Of a stretch of DNA of 64,000 nt, positions 8,391 to 15,924 are shown piece after piece. The DNA comes from Hymenobacter siberiensis. GTDB lineage: Bacteria > Bacteroidota > Bacteroidia > Cytophagales > Hymenobacteraceae. The notes below the pieces were generated by a model. It made no database searches, was not told the DNA's origin, and was given only the letters and a program-made list of their open reading frames with translations. Every line of letters begins with the position of its first letter. Position 1 is the first letter of the stretch. Both the position numbers and the translations under genes were made by a program. Location of the stretch: positions 4,216,001 to 4,280,000 of the forward strand of contig NZ_JAHLZZ010000001.1 in the NCBI RefSeq assembly GCF_018967845.1, in the 5' to 3' direction.

Positions 8391-9623
8391 TCACTCCCGC
8401 TTCGCCTTATACTTCGCCAGCTCCACCCGGGCCACCATGGTGCGGTGCACCTCATCGGGCCCGTCGGCCAGGCGCAGGGCGCGGGCCACGGTGAAGAGGG
8501 CCGTCAGCGGCACGTCGTGCGACACGCCCGCGCCGCCGTGCATCTGGATGGCCTCGTCTACCACGCGTTGGAGCACATTGGGGGCCACTACTTTAATGGC
8601 CGAAATCTCGCTCATGGCCGCTTTCACGCCCTGATTGTCAATTTTCCAGGCGGCAAAAAGAGTCAATAGCCGGGCCTGGTCGATAGCCATGCGCAGGTCG
8701 GCCACGCGCTCCAGGTTGCCGCCCAGGTGCAGCAGCGGCTTGCCGAAAGCCGTGCGCGAGAGGCCCCGTTTTATCAGCAGTTCCAGCGCCCGCTCGGCCG
8801 CCCCGATGCAGCGCATGCAGTGGTGAATGCGGCCCGGCCCAAGGCGGCCCTGCGCGATGGCGAAGCCCTCGCCCAGGCCGCGCAGCAGGTTGGCGCGGGG
8901 CACGCGCACATTCTCAAACCACACTTCGCCGTGGCCATAGGGCGCGTCGTAGTCGCTGAAGGCGGGCAGCATGCGCCGGATGTTCACGCCGGGCGTATCG
9001 AGCGGCACCAGCACCATGCTGTGGCGGACGTGGGGCGCGGCTTCGGGGTTTGAGAGGCCCATGAAAATGGCCAGCTTCGCATCGGGGTGGCCCAGGCCAG
9101 TGGCCCACCACTTGCGGCCATTGAGCACCAGCTCGTCGCCCTCGGCCCCGATGGTGGCCTGCATGTTGGTGGCGTCGGACGAGGCCACGTCGGGCTCGGT
9201 CATGCAGAACACGGAGCGGATTTTGCCGGCCAGCAGCGGCGCAAGCCACTCGGCTTTCTGCGCCTCGCTGCCGAAGTAGTGCAGCACCTCCATGTTGCCG
9301 GTATCGGGCGCGTTGCAGTTGAACACGGTGGGCGCGAGGAAGCTGCGGCCGGTTTCTTCGGCAATGGGCGCGTACTCGAGGGTGCTGAGGCCGGCTCCGT
9401 GCGCGGCATCGGGCAGGAACAGATTCCAGAGGCCGGCGGCCTTGGCTTTCGTTTTCAGCTCTTCGATGACGGGCAGCACCCGCCAGCTTTGCCAGTCGGG
9501 GCCGGGGTTGGCGGCGAGGTTATCGTGGTGGTACTGCTCTTCGATGGGCGCGATGTGCTCGGCCATGAAGGCCTGCACGCGGGCGAGGTAGTCCTGGGTT
9601 TTAGGGCTAAGGGCGAAATCCAT
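8391..9623 (-). CDS. Acyl-CoA dehydrogenase family protein (LvaC / ACAD11-like)
   Basis: A 410-residue flavoenzyme of the acyl-CoA dehydrogenase fold. FAD/substrate motifs are seen in order: MTEPDVASSDATNM (middle domain), RKWWATGLGHPDAK, then RALELLIKRGLSRTAFGKPL and the C-terminal QMHGGAGVSHDVPL with the FAD-binding turn. The WWATG and GHPDAK signature is typical of the ACAD10/11 and LvaC branch. In this branch the enzyme removes phosphate from 4-phosphoacyl-CoA or dehydrogenates acyl-CoA using FAD. It lies just upstream of the APH-fold kinase and just downstream of an SDR, which fits a three-enzyme module. Confidence 0.88.
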   Translation of the reverse strand: MDFALSPKTQDYLARVQAFMAEHIAPIEEQYHHDNLAANPGPDWQSWRVLPVIEELKTKAKAAGLWNLFLPDAAHGAGLSTLEYAPIAEETGRSFLAPTVFNCNAPDTGNMEVLHYFGSEAQKAEWLAPLLAGKIRSVFCMTEPDVASSDATNMQATIGAEGDELVLNGRKWWATGLGHPDAKLAIFMGLSNPEAAPHVRHSMVLVPLDTPGVNIRRMLPAFSDYDAPYGHGEVWFENVRVPRANLLRGLGEGFAIAQGRLGPGRIHHCMRCIGAAERALELLIKRGLSRTAFGKPLLHLGGNLERVADLRMAIDQARLLTLFAAWKIDNQGVKAAMSEISAIKVVAPNVLQRVVDEAIQMHGGAGVSHDVPLTALFTVARALRLADGPDEVHRTMVARVELAKYKAKRE

Positions 9624-9625
9624 AG

Positions 9626-9695
9626 TGTAGCGTGGACTTTTAGTCCGCGAGTAAAGGGTTACGGAATGAGTCGCGGACTAAAAGTCCGCGCTACA
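9626..9695. repeat. Long palindrome, family B (GCGGACTAAAAGTCCGCG)
   Basis: Arms 9626-9650 and 9671-9695 are complementary with about one mismatch and 20 bases between them. The arm itself contains a smaller palindrome, GCGGACTAAAAGTCCGCG. It exactly fills the gap between two minus-strand genes: it directly abuts the stop codon of the SDR and ends two bases before the start of the acyl-CoA dehydrogenase. A second copy is at 29125-29202. Confidence 0.9.
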
Positions 9696-10442
9696 TCACG
9701 AAATCACGCCGCTGTCAATCACCAGCTGGGTGCCGTTGGTATAGCTCGAATCATCCGAAGCCAGGTAGATGAAGGCTTTGGCTACTTCCTCAGCCCGCCC
9801 GAGGCGCCTCATGGGGCTGGCCGAAATCATCTGGTTGCGCAACTCCTCGGGGACTTCCTTAATGAGCGGCGTATCGATATAGTACGGGCAGAGGGCATTC
9901 ACGCGCACGTTGCGGCGGGCAAATTCCTGAGCCGCCACGCGGGTGAGGCCCAGCACGCCGTGCTTCGAAGCCACGTAGGCGCTCAGGCCCGGCGCGCCCT
10001 TGAGGCCGGCCAGCGAAGACATGTTCACAATAACGCCGCCGCCCTGCGCCATGAATTGCGCCAGCTCGTACTTCATGCAGGTGAACACACCGGTCAGGTT
10101 CACGTTGATGATGCGCTGAAACGATTCCTCACTAGTTTCGAGAAAACTGAAGAACCCCTCGCCGATGCCCGCGTTGTTCAGCGCCACATCGAGCCGGCCG
10201 AATGTCGCTACCGTGGCGGCAATGGCCTGCTGAATGTTGGCCGAATCGGTCACGTCGAGCGGAATAAAAACGGCTTCGGCCCCGGCGGCCTGCACTTCAG
10301 CCAGCGCGGCGGCGTGGTCGGAGCCGGGCAGGTCGGCGATGACGAGTTTCGCGCCTTCTTCAGCGGCGGCCACAGCAGCGGCGCGGCCAAGGCCCGAGGA
10401 GCCGCCGGTAATGAAGACAACCTTGTTTTCGAGTTTTTTCAT
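9696..10442 (-). CDS. Short-chain dehydrogenase/reductase (3-hydroxyacyl-CoA type)
   Basis: A 248-residue SDR. TGGSSGLG at residues 11-18 binds the cofactor. An acidic residue after beta-2 (VIADLPGSD) favours NAD(H). NNAGIGEG, the catalytic Ser in VNMSSLAG and YVASKHG follow in the expected order, and the C-terminus NGTQLVIDSGVIS is the usual SDR ending. In the acyl-CoA block it may oxidise a 3-hydroxyacyl-CoA, comparable to LvaD, but this is inferred from neighbours only. A family B palindrome starts immediately after its stop. Confidence 0.88.
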   Translation of the reverse strand: MKKLENKVVFITGGSSGLGRAAAVAAAEEGAKLVIADLPGSDHAAALAEVQAAGAEAVFIPLDVTDSANIQQAIAATVATFGRLDVALNNAGIGEGFFSFLETSEESFQRIINVNLTGVFTCMKYELAQFMAQGGGVIVNMSSLAGLKGAPGLSAYVASKHGVLGLTRVAAQEFARRNVRVNALCPYYIDTPLIKEVPEELRNQMISASPMRRLGRAEEVAKAFIYLASDDSSYTNGTQLVIDSGVIS

Positions 10443-10463
10443 GGAATGCGAAATAAATCGTTT

Positions 10464-10550
10464 GTCATCCCGAGCGCAGCGAAGGACCTTATCACGATTG
10501 AATGAGTACCACTCAGCCGTGATAAGGTCCTTCGCTGCGCTCAGGATGAT
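10464..10550. repeat. Long palindrome, family A variant (GTCATCCCGAGCGCAGCGAA)
   Basis: Arms of about 32 bases (10465-10496 and 10518-10549) with one or two mismatches and 21 bases between them. The core reads CGAGCGCAGCGAAGGACCTT. It sits between the SDR start and the stop of the large acyl-CoA dehydrogenase gene. Confidence 0.88.
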
Positions 10551-10571
10551 AGTTCCGGCCGTATTGACTAT

Positions 10572-12389
10572 CTAAAACCACGCCTCCTGCATGGCCACCG
10601 TCACGGCATTGGCCGATTGCAGGCGCTTGGCCAGGCCGGGGGCGTGTACCAGCTCGTATTCGTAGAAATACTGCGCGGCCATGAGCTTGCCGTGGTAGAA
10701 ATTCTGGTCGTCGGGGTGGGCGGCGGGCAGGGCGGCCTGGGCCACTACTGCCTGCCGCAGCCACTGCCAGGCCACCGTCACCAAGCCGGCCAGCTCCAGG
10801 TAGAGGGTGGCATCGGCCAGGAATAGCTCGTGGTCCTGGGCCGCTACGCCCAGCAGATGGCCGGTCACTTGCTGCAAAATGCCCACGTTTTTGGTGAGCT
10901 GGACGGCCAGCGGAGCCAACTCGGACACGGCATTGGCGGAGGCAATGGTGGCCTGGATTTCTTCCAGCAGCAGGCCCACGGCCCTGCCGCCGTGCTGGGT
11001 AATTTTCCGGCCCAGCAAATCGAGCCCCTGAATACCGGTGGTGCCTTCGTGGATGGGGTGAATGCGCGACTCGCGCCAGAACTGCTCCACCGGAAAATCG
11101 GTGGTGTAGCCGGCCCCGCCGTGCACCTGGATGGCGGCGCTGGTGCTCAGCACGCCCATTTCCGAGGGGTAGGTTTTGGCGATGGGCATCAGCAAATCGA
11201 GCAGCAGCTCGGCTTTTTCCTTCTCTGCGCCATCGCCTACCCGGGCCACATCCATGTAGTAGCTGCACTGTAATAGCAGGCCCAGCGCGCCTTCCATGGT
11301 GGCTTTCTGGAAGAGCAGCATGCGCTTCACATCGGCGTGCCGGATGATGGGCACCTGCGGCTGGGCCACGTCACGGTTGGCGATGGGGCGGCCCTGGGGC
11401 CGGGCGCGGGCGTATTCGAGGGCCGCGTAGTAGGCGGCCGTACCGATGGCCGCCGCGCTCACGCCCACAGCCAGCCGGGCCTCGTTCATCATCTGGAACA
11501 TGTAGCTGAGGCCCTTGTTGGGCTCGCCCACAAGGTAGCCGCGCGTGTCGCCGTCGCCGCCAATCAGGAGGTGGGCAATGGGCGCGCCCTTGCAGCCCAG
11601 CTTGTGGTAGATGCCGGCCGTGACCACGTCGTTCGAAACTAATTCGTCGGGTTTTGTGGCCTCGTTGGGCAGCCCGGCCGCCACGCGCTGGCGCGGTACG
11701 GCAAAGAGCGAGATGCCCTTGGCCCCCGCTGGTCCGCCTTTAATCTTGGCCAGCATGAGGTGCACCACGTTGTCGCAGGCATCATGGTCGCCGGAGGAAA
11801 TATAGATTTTCTGCCCCCGAATCCGGTAGTAGCCATCCTCCGTGGGTTCGGCCGAGGTACTGATGTCGGAGAGGGAGCTGCCGGCGTCGGGCTCGGTGAG
11901 GGCCATGGTGCCCTGCCAGCGGCCGGCGTACATGTGCGGCGTGAAGGCAGCCGTGAGCTCGGGCGTAGCGAAGCTACGGAGTAGATTGGCCGCGCCCAGT
12001 GTGAGGAAGGGCGGCACGCTGGCCGAATAGTTGGTGGCCTGCATGGCAAACACGGCCGCGTTGTACACGGTGCCGGGCAGCTGCTGGCCACCTTCCTCGT
12101 ACGAAAACAGGGCGTTTATCCAGCCATCCTGGCCGAAGCGGTGCACGATGTTCTTCACGCCGGGATGCACCCGAATGGTGCCATCCACGAGCTGCGGCTC
12201 CTGGCGGTCGAGCTCGGTGAGCAGGGGGCGCAGGAGCTGGTCGGCAAACTGGCCGGCGGTATCAAGCACCAGGTCGATGGAGCCGCGGTCGTGGTCCTGA
12301 AAGTACGGGAAGCGGTTCAGGCTTTCAACGTGCAATACTTCGTGGAGCTGAAACGCGAGGTCGCGGCGGGAATAGGCTTGCTTGGCCAT
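10572..12389 (-). CDS. Large acyl-CoA dehydrogenase (DmdC/FadE5-like)
   Basis: About 605 residues, near the usual 590-610 of the long-chain branch that carries an extra C-terminal helical domain. Motifs: GTMALTEPDAGSSLSDI (substrate/FAD), GYYRIRGQKIYISSGDHD, and IQVHGGAGYTTDFPVEQFWR with RIHPIHEGTTGIQGLDLLGR. In this branch the catalytic Glu lies in HEGTTGIQ. Start MAKQAYSRRDL at 12389 was chosen over an upstream one because family members begin at this point. It probably performs the first dehydrogenation of an acyl-CoA. It is the most upstream gene of the minus-strand acyl-CoA block. Confidence 0.88.
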   Translation of the reverse strand: MAKQAYSRRDLAFQLHEVLHVESLNRFPYFQDHDRGSIDLVLDTAGQFADQLLRPLLTELDRQEPQLVDGTIRVHPGVKNIVHRFGQDGWINALFSYEEGGQQLPGTVYNAAVFAMQATNYSASVPPFLTLGAANLLRSFATPELTAAFTPHMYAGRWQGTMALTEPDAGSSLSDISTSAEPTEDGYYRIRGQKIYISSGDHDACDNVVHLMLAKIKGGPAGAKGISLFAVPRQRVAAGLPNEATKPDELVSNDVVTAGIYHKLGCKGAPIAHLLIGGDGDTRGYLVGEPNKGLSYMFQMMNEARLAVGVSAAAIGTAAYYAALEYARARPQGRPIANRDVAQPQVPIIRHADVKRMLLFQKATMEGALGLLLQCSYYMDVARVGDGAEKEKAELLLDLLMPIAKTYPSEMGVLSTSAAIQVHGGAGYTTDFPVEQFWRESRIHPIHEGTTGIQGLDLLGRKITQHGGRAVGLLLEEIQATIASANAVSELAPLAVQLTKNVGILQQVTGHLLGVAAQDHELFLADATLYLELAGLVTVAWQWLRQAVVAQAALPAAHPDDQNFYHGKLMAAQYFYEYELVHAPGLAKRLQSANAVTVAMQEAWF

Positions 12390-12485
12390 TAGGACTAAGG
12401 GGTTGGGTGGGAAGAGAGCGCGGGTAAAAGTACCCAGTTCCGGCAGCGGCCCCAATGACCTAGGTTAAGAAATGCGCAATCCCCA

Positions 12486-12548
12486 GGCTGCCGCTGGCTG
12501 CCGCTGGCTGCCGCTGGCTGCCGCTGGCTGCCGCTGGCTGCCGCTGGC
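12486..12548. repeat. 10-bp tandem repeat, six copies
   Basis: The unit GGCTGCCGCT is repeated six times without change, followed by a partial copy. It lies upstream of the large acyl-CoA dehydrogenase and beside a nested palindrome. No spacer-repeat structure is present, so it is not a CRISPR array. Such an array could vary in copy number between strains. Confidence 0.9.
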
Positions 12549-12684
12549 GTGCGTCTGCGACGCGTGCCGACTGGGTGCGAGCCTGCGGCTCGGGTACAGA
12601 GCCGGCAGAACAGCGCAATTGCGAGTCGTTCGCAGCACGAGTCACAGACCCGAGTCCAGCCGGCACGCGTCGCAGACGCGCGCC
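12547..12684. repeat. Nested palindrome of the CACGCGTCGC family
   Basis: Outer arms 12550-12570 (GCGTCTGCGACGCGTGCCG core) and 12660-12680 are complementary, with further short inverted repeats inside (GAGCCTGCGGCTC, GACTGGGT/ACCCGAGTC). The outer arm shares GGCACGCGTCGCrGACGCG with the hairpin at 3986-4021. It fills the gap between the acyl-CoA dehydrogenase and the Crp-like regulator. Confidence 0.75.
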
Positions 12685-12716
12685 AACCAATACCCAGTCC
12701 TCAGCCAAGGCCACAC

Positions 12717-13271
12717 TCACAGCTGCGCCCGCATGCGGCTCAGGCTTTCCGGCTTCACACCCAGGTACGTAGCAATATGCCGCTGCGGCACCTGCTGAAT
12801 CAGCTCGGGGTTCTGGCGCATCAGGGCGAGGTAGCGGGTGCGCAGGTCGTCCATCTGGAAGGCCCGGAGGCGCTCGGTGAGGCCACACACCAGGTTTTCG
12901 TTGATGCGGCGGCCCAGGCGCTCGATGGGCGGCACCCGGCGGAACAGGCGGTTGAGGTCGGGAATGAGGATTTCGTGGGCCTGCACGTCGGTCAGGCATT
13001 CGAAATACAGCTCGGTGGGTACCTGGGCCACAATGCTCAGGGTATCGAAACAGAAGGAATCGGCCCCATAGAAGGCGCTGGTGATGTCTTCGCCGCGCAC
13101 AAGGCGGTAGGCACGGGCCAGCCCGGTTTCGATGAAATAGAGCCGGTCGGGCGGCGGACCGGGGTGGAACAGCTCGGTGCCTTTACGGAAAGTGCAGGGC
13201 TGGATAAGCGTCATGGTTTGTTCCAGCTCGGCATCGGTGAGGTGGGCGTGCTGGTGCAGGTAGGCGCGCAT
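12717..13271 (-). CDS. Crp/Fnr-family transcriptional regulator
   Basis: About 184 residues when started at MRAYLHQHAHLTD; a longer reading is possible but runs into unlikely sequence. The N-terminal two thirds form a cyclic-nucleotide-binding fold (RKGTELFHPGPPPDRLYFIE, then GLARAYRLVRGEDITSAFYG). The C-terminal winged helix (VPQRHIATYLGVKPESLSRM) has the recognition helix LGVKPESLSR typical of the Bacteroidota Crp-like group. The classical cAMP contacts are not preserved, so the ligand is unknown. It is transcribed away from the hydroxyacid dehydrogenase with about 160 bases between the starts, so it may control that gene. Confidence 0.85.
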   Translation of the reverse strand: MRAYLHQHAHLTDAELEQTMTLIQPCTFRKGTELFHPGPPPDRLYFIETGLARAYRLVRGEDITSAFYGADSFCFDTLSIVAQVPTELYFECLTDVQAHEILIPDLNRLFRRVPPIERLGRRINENLVCGLTERLRAFQMDDLRTRYLALMRQNPELIQQVPQRHIATYLGVKPESLSRMRAQL

Positions 13272-13432
13272 GAGCAGAGGAAACGGGCGGAATACGCAAA
13301 AAAACGGGCAAATACGGCTGGTCGGGCCGCTTCTTTGCGAAAAGTACGCCGCCTGGGCAGCAACTTTGTCCATCGGCCCGTTTCTGGGGCTCACGCTTGT
13401 CAACTGCTTGCGGCCGTGCCGGCTGCTCCGCC

Positions 13433-14371
13433 ATGAATCTTTTCGTTTATTCGCCCCTCAGCCCCTCCGCCCGCGCTTACCTGCACCAGCAGCTTCCGGC
13501 CGAGGTCAACGTCACGTTCTGCCACGACGTAGCCCCCGAAGACCAGTTTCCCGCCTTCCAGGAGGCCGAGGTGCTGCTCGGCAACCCGCCGCCCGTGTGG
13601 CTAGCGGCTGGCACCTCGCCTCTGCTGCGCTTCTGGCAAATTGACTCGGCCGGCTTCGAACGCTACCGCCACCTGCACCTGAATGTGCCAGTAGCGAATA
13701 TGGGCGACTTTTTCGCCTGGCCCTGCGCCGAAACCATGGTAGGTGGCCTGTTGGCCCTCTACCGCCACCTGGGCGAGCTGGCCGTGCTGCAAGCCGAGAA
13801 AAAATGGGTGGGCGGGGCCTACGTGCGCAACCGCTCGGGCCTGCTGCGCGGCAAGCGCGTGGTGGTGCTGGGCGCCGGGGCTATTGCCCTGGCCGTGCAG
13901 CAGCAACTCAGCGGTTTCGAGTGCCCTGTGCAGCTGCTGGCCCGCACCCACCCCAAGGCGCAGCTTCGCTCCAAAGAAGACCTGAAAGCCGCCCTGCCCG
14001 AAACCGACATCGTGATAAACACTCTGCCGGGCAGCGCCGAGGGCTTTTTCTCGGCCGAGCTGCTGGATGCCATGCGCCCGGGCAGCATCTACGCCAGTGT
14101 GGGCCGTGGCAACACCACCGACGAGCCCGCCCTCATCAAGCTGCTGCAAGCCGGCTACCTCGGCGGGGCCGTGCTCGACGTGACCGCCGTGGAGCCCCTG
14201 CCCGCCGACAATCCGCTCTGGGCCCTGCCCAACGTGCTACTTACCCAGCACACCGGCGGCGGCCAGCACCACGAGGACGAAAGCAAAGTCGATGTGCTGC
14301 TGCGCAACCTGGAGCGCCTGCGCCACAGCCAGCCACTGGAGAATCTGGTGGATTTGAGCCGGGGGTATTGA
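13433..14371 (+). CDS. D-isomer-specific 2-hydroxyacid dehydrogenase
   Basis: About 312 residues starting at MNLFVYSPLSPSARAYL. The NAD(P)-binding motif VVVLGAGAIALAVQQQL lies near residue 145. The substrate/catalytic Arg region is YASVGRGNTTDEPALIKLL, followed by the Asp/Glu segment VLDVTAVEPLPADNPLW and the catalytic His region LLTQHTGGGQHH. This is the GHPR/phosphoglycerate-dehydrogenase-like fold, which interconverts 2-hydroxy and 2-oxo acids. The first Gly-box is GAGAIA instead of GxGxxG with a final G, so cofactor binding may be altered. A MITE-like element starts three bases after the stop. Confidence 0.85.
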   Translation: MNLFVYSPLSPSARAYLHQQLPAEVNVTFCHDVAPEDQFPAFQEAEVLLGNPPPVWLAAGTSPLLRFWQIDSAGFERYRHLHLNVPVANMGDFFAWPCAETMVGGLLALYRHLGELAVLQAEKKWVGGAYVRNRSGLLRGKRVVVLGAGAIALAVQQQLSGFECPVQLLARTHPKAQLRSKEDLKAALPETDIVINTLPGSAEGFFSAELLDAMRPGSIYASVGRGNTTDEPALIKLLQAGYLGGAVLDVTAVEPLPADNPLWALPNVLLTQHTGGGQHHEDESKVDVLLRNLERLRHSQPLENLVDLSRGY

Positions 14372-14374
14372 GTA

Positions 14375-14539
14375 GACTTGTTTCCGAATAAGAAGTAGTC
14401 AAAGATTTTAGCCGATTGTGACGCCTGAATGGTCTTTTTGGTTTAGCCAAGCCCGTATCCTTGGATTCTTTGAGCAGCCCCCGTTTCTGGTGCCAAATAC
14501 GGCTTGGAAAATCACCGTTCTCTTATTGAGGAACAAGTC
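14375..14539. mobile_element. MITE-like element, 165 bp, TA-flanked
   Basis: Terminal inverted repeats of about 19 bases agree at 16 positions (GACTTGTTTCCGAATAAGA against GACTTGTTCCTCAATAAGA). Both ends are flanked by TA (14373-14374 and 14540-14541), the target duplication of IS630/Tc1 and IS5-type transposases. The interior has no open frame. It fits a non-autonomous derivative of an IS whose transposase is elsewhere. Its ends differ from those of the IS630 element at 1473-2679. Confidence 0.7.
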
Positions 14540-14551
14540 TAGTGACTAACA

Positions 14552-14660
14552 GAACGTCATGCTGAGCGCAGCCGAAGCATCTCGCGTGCTACCACTAATC
14601 ATTTCAGATAGATTACTCCCACACGCGAGATGCTTCGGCTGCGCTCAGCATGACCGTTCT
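14552..14660. repeat. Long palindrome, family A (GTCATGCTGAGCGCAGCCGA)
   Basis: Arms 14552-14588 and 14622-14659 are complementary apart from one extra base, with 33 bases between. The arm reads GAACGTCATGCTGAGCGCAG then CCGAAGCATCTCGCGTG. It lies between the MITE-like element and the pectinesterase fragment. Confidence 0.92.
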
Positions 14661-14667
14661 TAGTTCT

Positions 14668-15030
14668 TCACGGCTGCCACGGCACCTCGGCCGCGAAAAT
14701 GGCCTTCAGCGTGTACTGCTTTGCTTCCTTCGCCGTGAGCTGGTATGCCCACGGCGCCCGGCCCGGTGGAACGGTACTCGGCGAAATAGGCCGTCTTTTC
14801 ATTCGCCGGGTTCTTCCAGTTATCCCAGCCAGCGGGCGTGATGTGGGCGCCCATTTCGGTGTTCAGGTACACCACTTTGGCATTGGGCCGCCAGGGCCAG
14901 CCGAGGTGCACCTTCTTCGCCAGAGCGGTATCGGCCGTCAGCTTGCAATTCAGAAATACGAAGCCGAAGGGCTGCTGCTCGGGCGTGGACGCGGCGGTGA
15001 TGAACGAGTTTTTCTTGCTCTTGATGATGG
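14668..15030 (-). pseudogene. C-terminal fragment of a pectinesterase, with an internal deletion
   Basis: The reading SFITAASTPEQQPFGFVFLN, KVHLGWPWRPNAKVVYLNTE and GWDNWKNPANEKTAYFAEY matches the last third of CE8 pectin methylesterases, including the LGRPWRP-like region that carries the catalytic Arg (here LGWPWRP, so Arg is replaced by Trp at one place). After GPGA, near 14751, the frame changes: the family-like tail WAYQLTAKEAKQYTLKAIF then EVPWQP lies in another frame, ending at 14668. The N-terminal two thirds, with the catalytic Asp residues, are missing because a palindromic element (15029-15177) interrupts the gene. Not functional. Confidence 0.85.
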
Positions 15031-15177
15031 AGTTGTTTAGAAAGTCACAAAAGGTACTCAAACGGTCATGCAGCGCGCAGCGAAGCATCTTGCTCGCCTC
15101 GTTGAACGGGCCTGAGGATGCGAGCATGATGCTTCGCTGCGCGCTGCATGACCGTTCGGGGACTTTCTAAACAGCTT
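15029..15177. repeat. Long palindrome, extended family A with GTTTAGAAAGTC ends
   Basis: The outer arms GTTGTTTAGAAAGTC and GACTTTCTAAACAGC enclose family A arms (CGGTCATGCAGCGCGCAGCG then AAGCATC and its complement). The same outer ends occur at 35027-35105 and 59747-59887, which defines a sub-family with longer terminal repeats. Here it separates two gene fragments, each cut off at the element. Confidence 0.9.
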
Positions 15178-15862
15178 CAATGTCAGCCAACGCCGGTATG
15201 CTACGGCGGGCCGCTCAACTATTGTCCGGCTTGCCGCAGACGAAAGAACCATAGAATGCCTGCTCGTGGCCTATCCGCTGGCCGAAATCAGCCTGACCAG
15301 CGGGGTTCGCTACGCGCCATTCGGGGCCTCCGTGAAGCTGTATGGCAACCGGCTGGTGCGGCTGCCCCTCGCCGCCACCATCGGCTACCAAACCAATTTT
15401 GGCCGCAACCACGCCTTGGCGGCGAGGCTGGAGCTGCCGCCCCTCTGGCAGCGCCGCGTCACCATCTCAGAAGCGCTCGACTACCAGTATTTACAAGCCG
15501 TGCCCGCCGCTATCCGCTTTCATAGCTACTCGGCTACATTGAGCATCGGTGGTTTCCGACCCATGAAGGCATTACCCAAAACAACGCTACTGCTGGGTGG
15601 CGGGTACGCACAATATCAGCCGCTGGATTCCGACGAAACCGCTCGGAGCACCGGCTACAGCTTCGGCCTGCTGAATTATTATTATCCATGGCCTCTTTTC
15701 AACCTGGTGAGCACCGTGAAAGCGACCCGCTGGCCGGACTACTGGCAATGGCAGGCGCGCCTCACGCACCCTTTCGGCCGCGATTTTCAGGCGGGCGTGG
15801 TATTCGACCACCTTCGGCGCTACACCGAAGTATCGGTGCTTGTCATCCACGCTTTTTACTAA
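15178..15862 (+). pseudogene. 5'-truncated beta-rich (outer-membrane-barrel-like) protein
   Basis: An open frame runs from inside the palindromic element through to a stop at 15860-15862, with no ATG near its beginning (first usable start is a GTG at 15266). The sequence alternates polar and hydrophobic residues and is rich in Tyr, Gly and aromatic strand ends (GVRYAPFGASVKLYGNRLV, LLGGGYAQYQPLDSDE, FDHLRRYTEVSVLVIHAFY), ending in an aromatic residue as outer-membrane barrels do. It is probably the C-terminal part of a YaiO-like or other barrel protein, beheaded by the element. Family identity is uncertain. Confidence 0.6.
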
Positions 15863-15877
15863 TGCCCCCAAACGCAG

Positions 15878-15902
15878 GAAGCCCGACCAAACGGCCGGGC
15901 TC
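15878..15902. terminator. Short terminator hairpin
   Basis: A stem AGCCCG/CGGGCT around ACCAAACGGC between the convergent barrel fragment and fabI. The T run is weak, so this is a modest candidate. Confidence 0.45.
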
Positions 15903-15924
15903 TGCTATTCAAAATCAATCAACT

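Noticed and set aside
7145..8494. A 449-residue plus-strand open frame
   Set aside because: It lies opposite the kinase gene. Long antisense frames are expected in GC-rich genes with strong third-position bias.
9087..10505. A 472-residue plus-strand open frame
   Set aside because: It is antisense to the acyl-CoA dehydrogenase and SDR genes, and runs across a palindrome; no family features.
12486..12548. Possible CRISPR array
   Set aside because: The unit is 10 bp in direct contact without spacers, so it is a tandem repeat.
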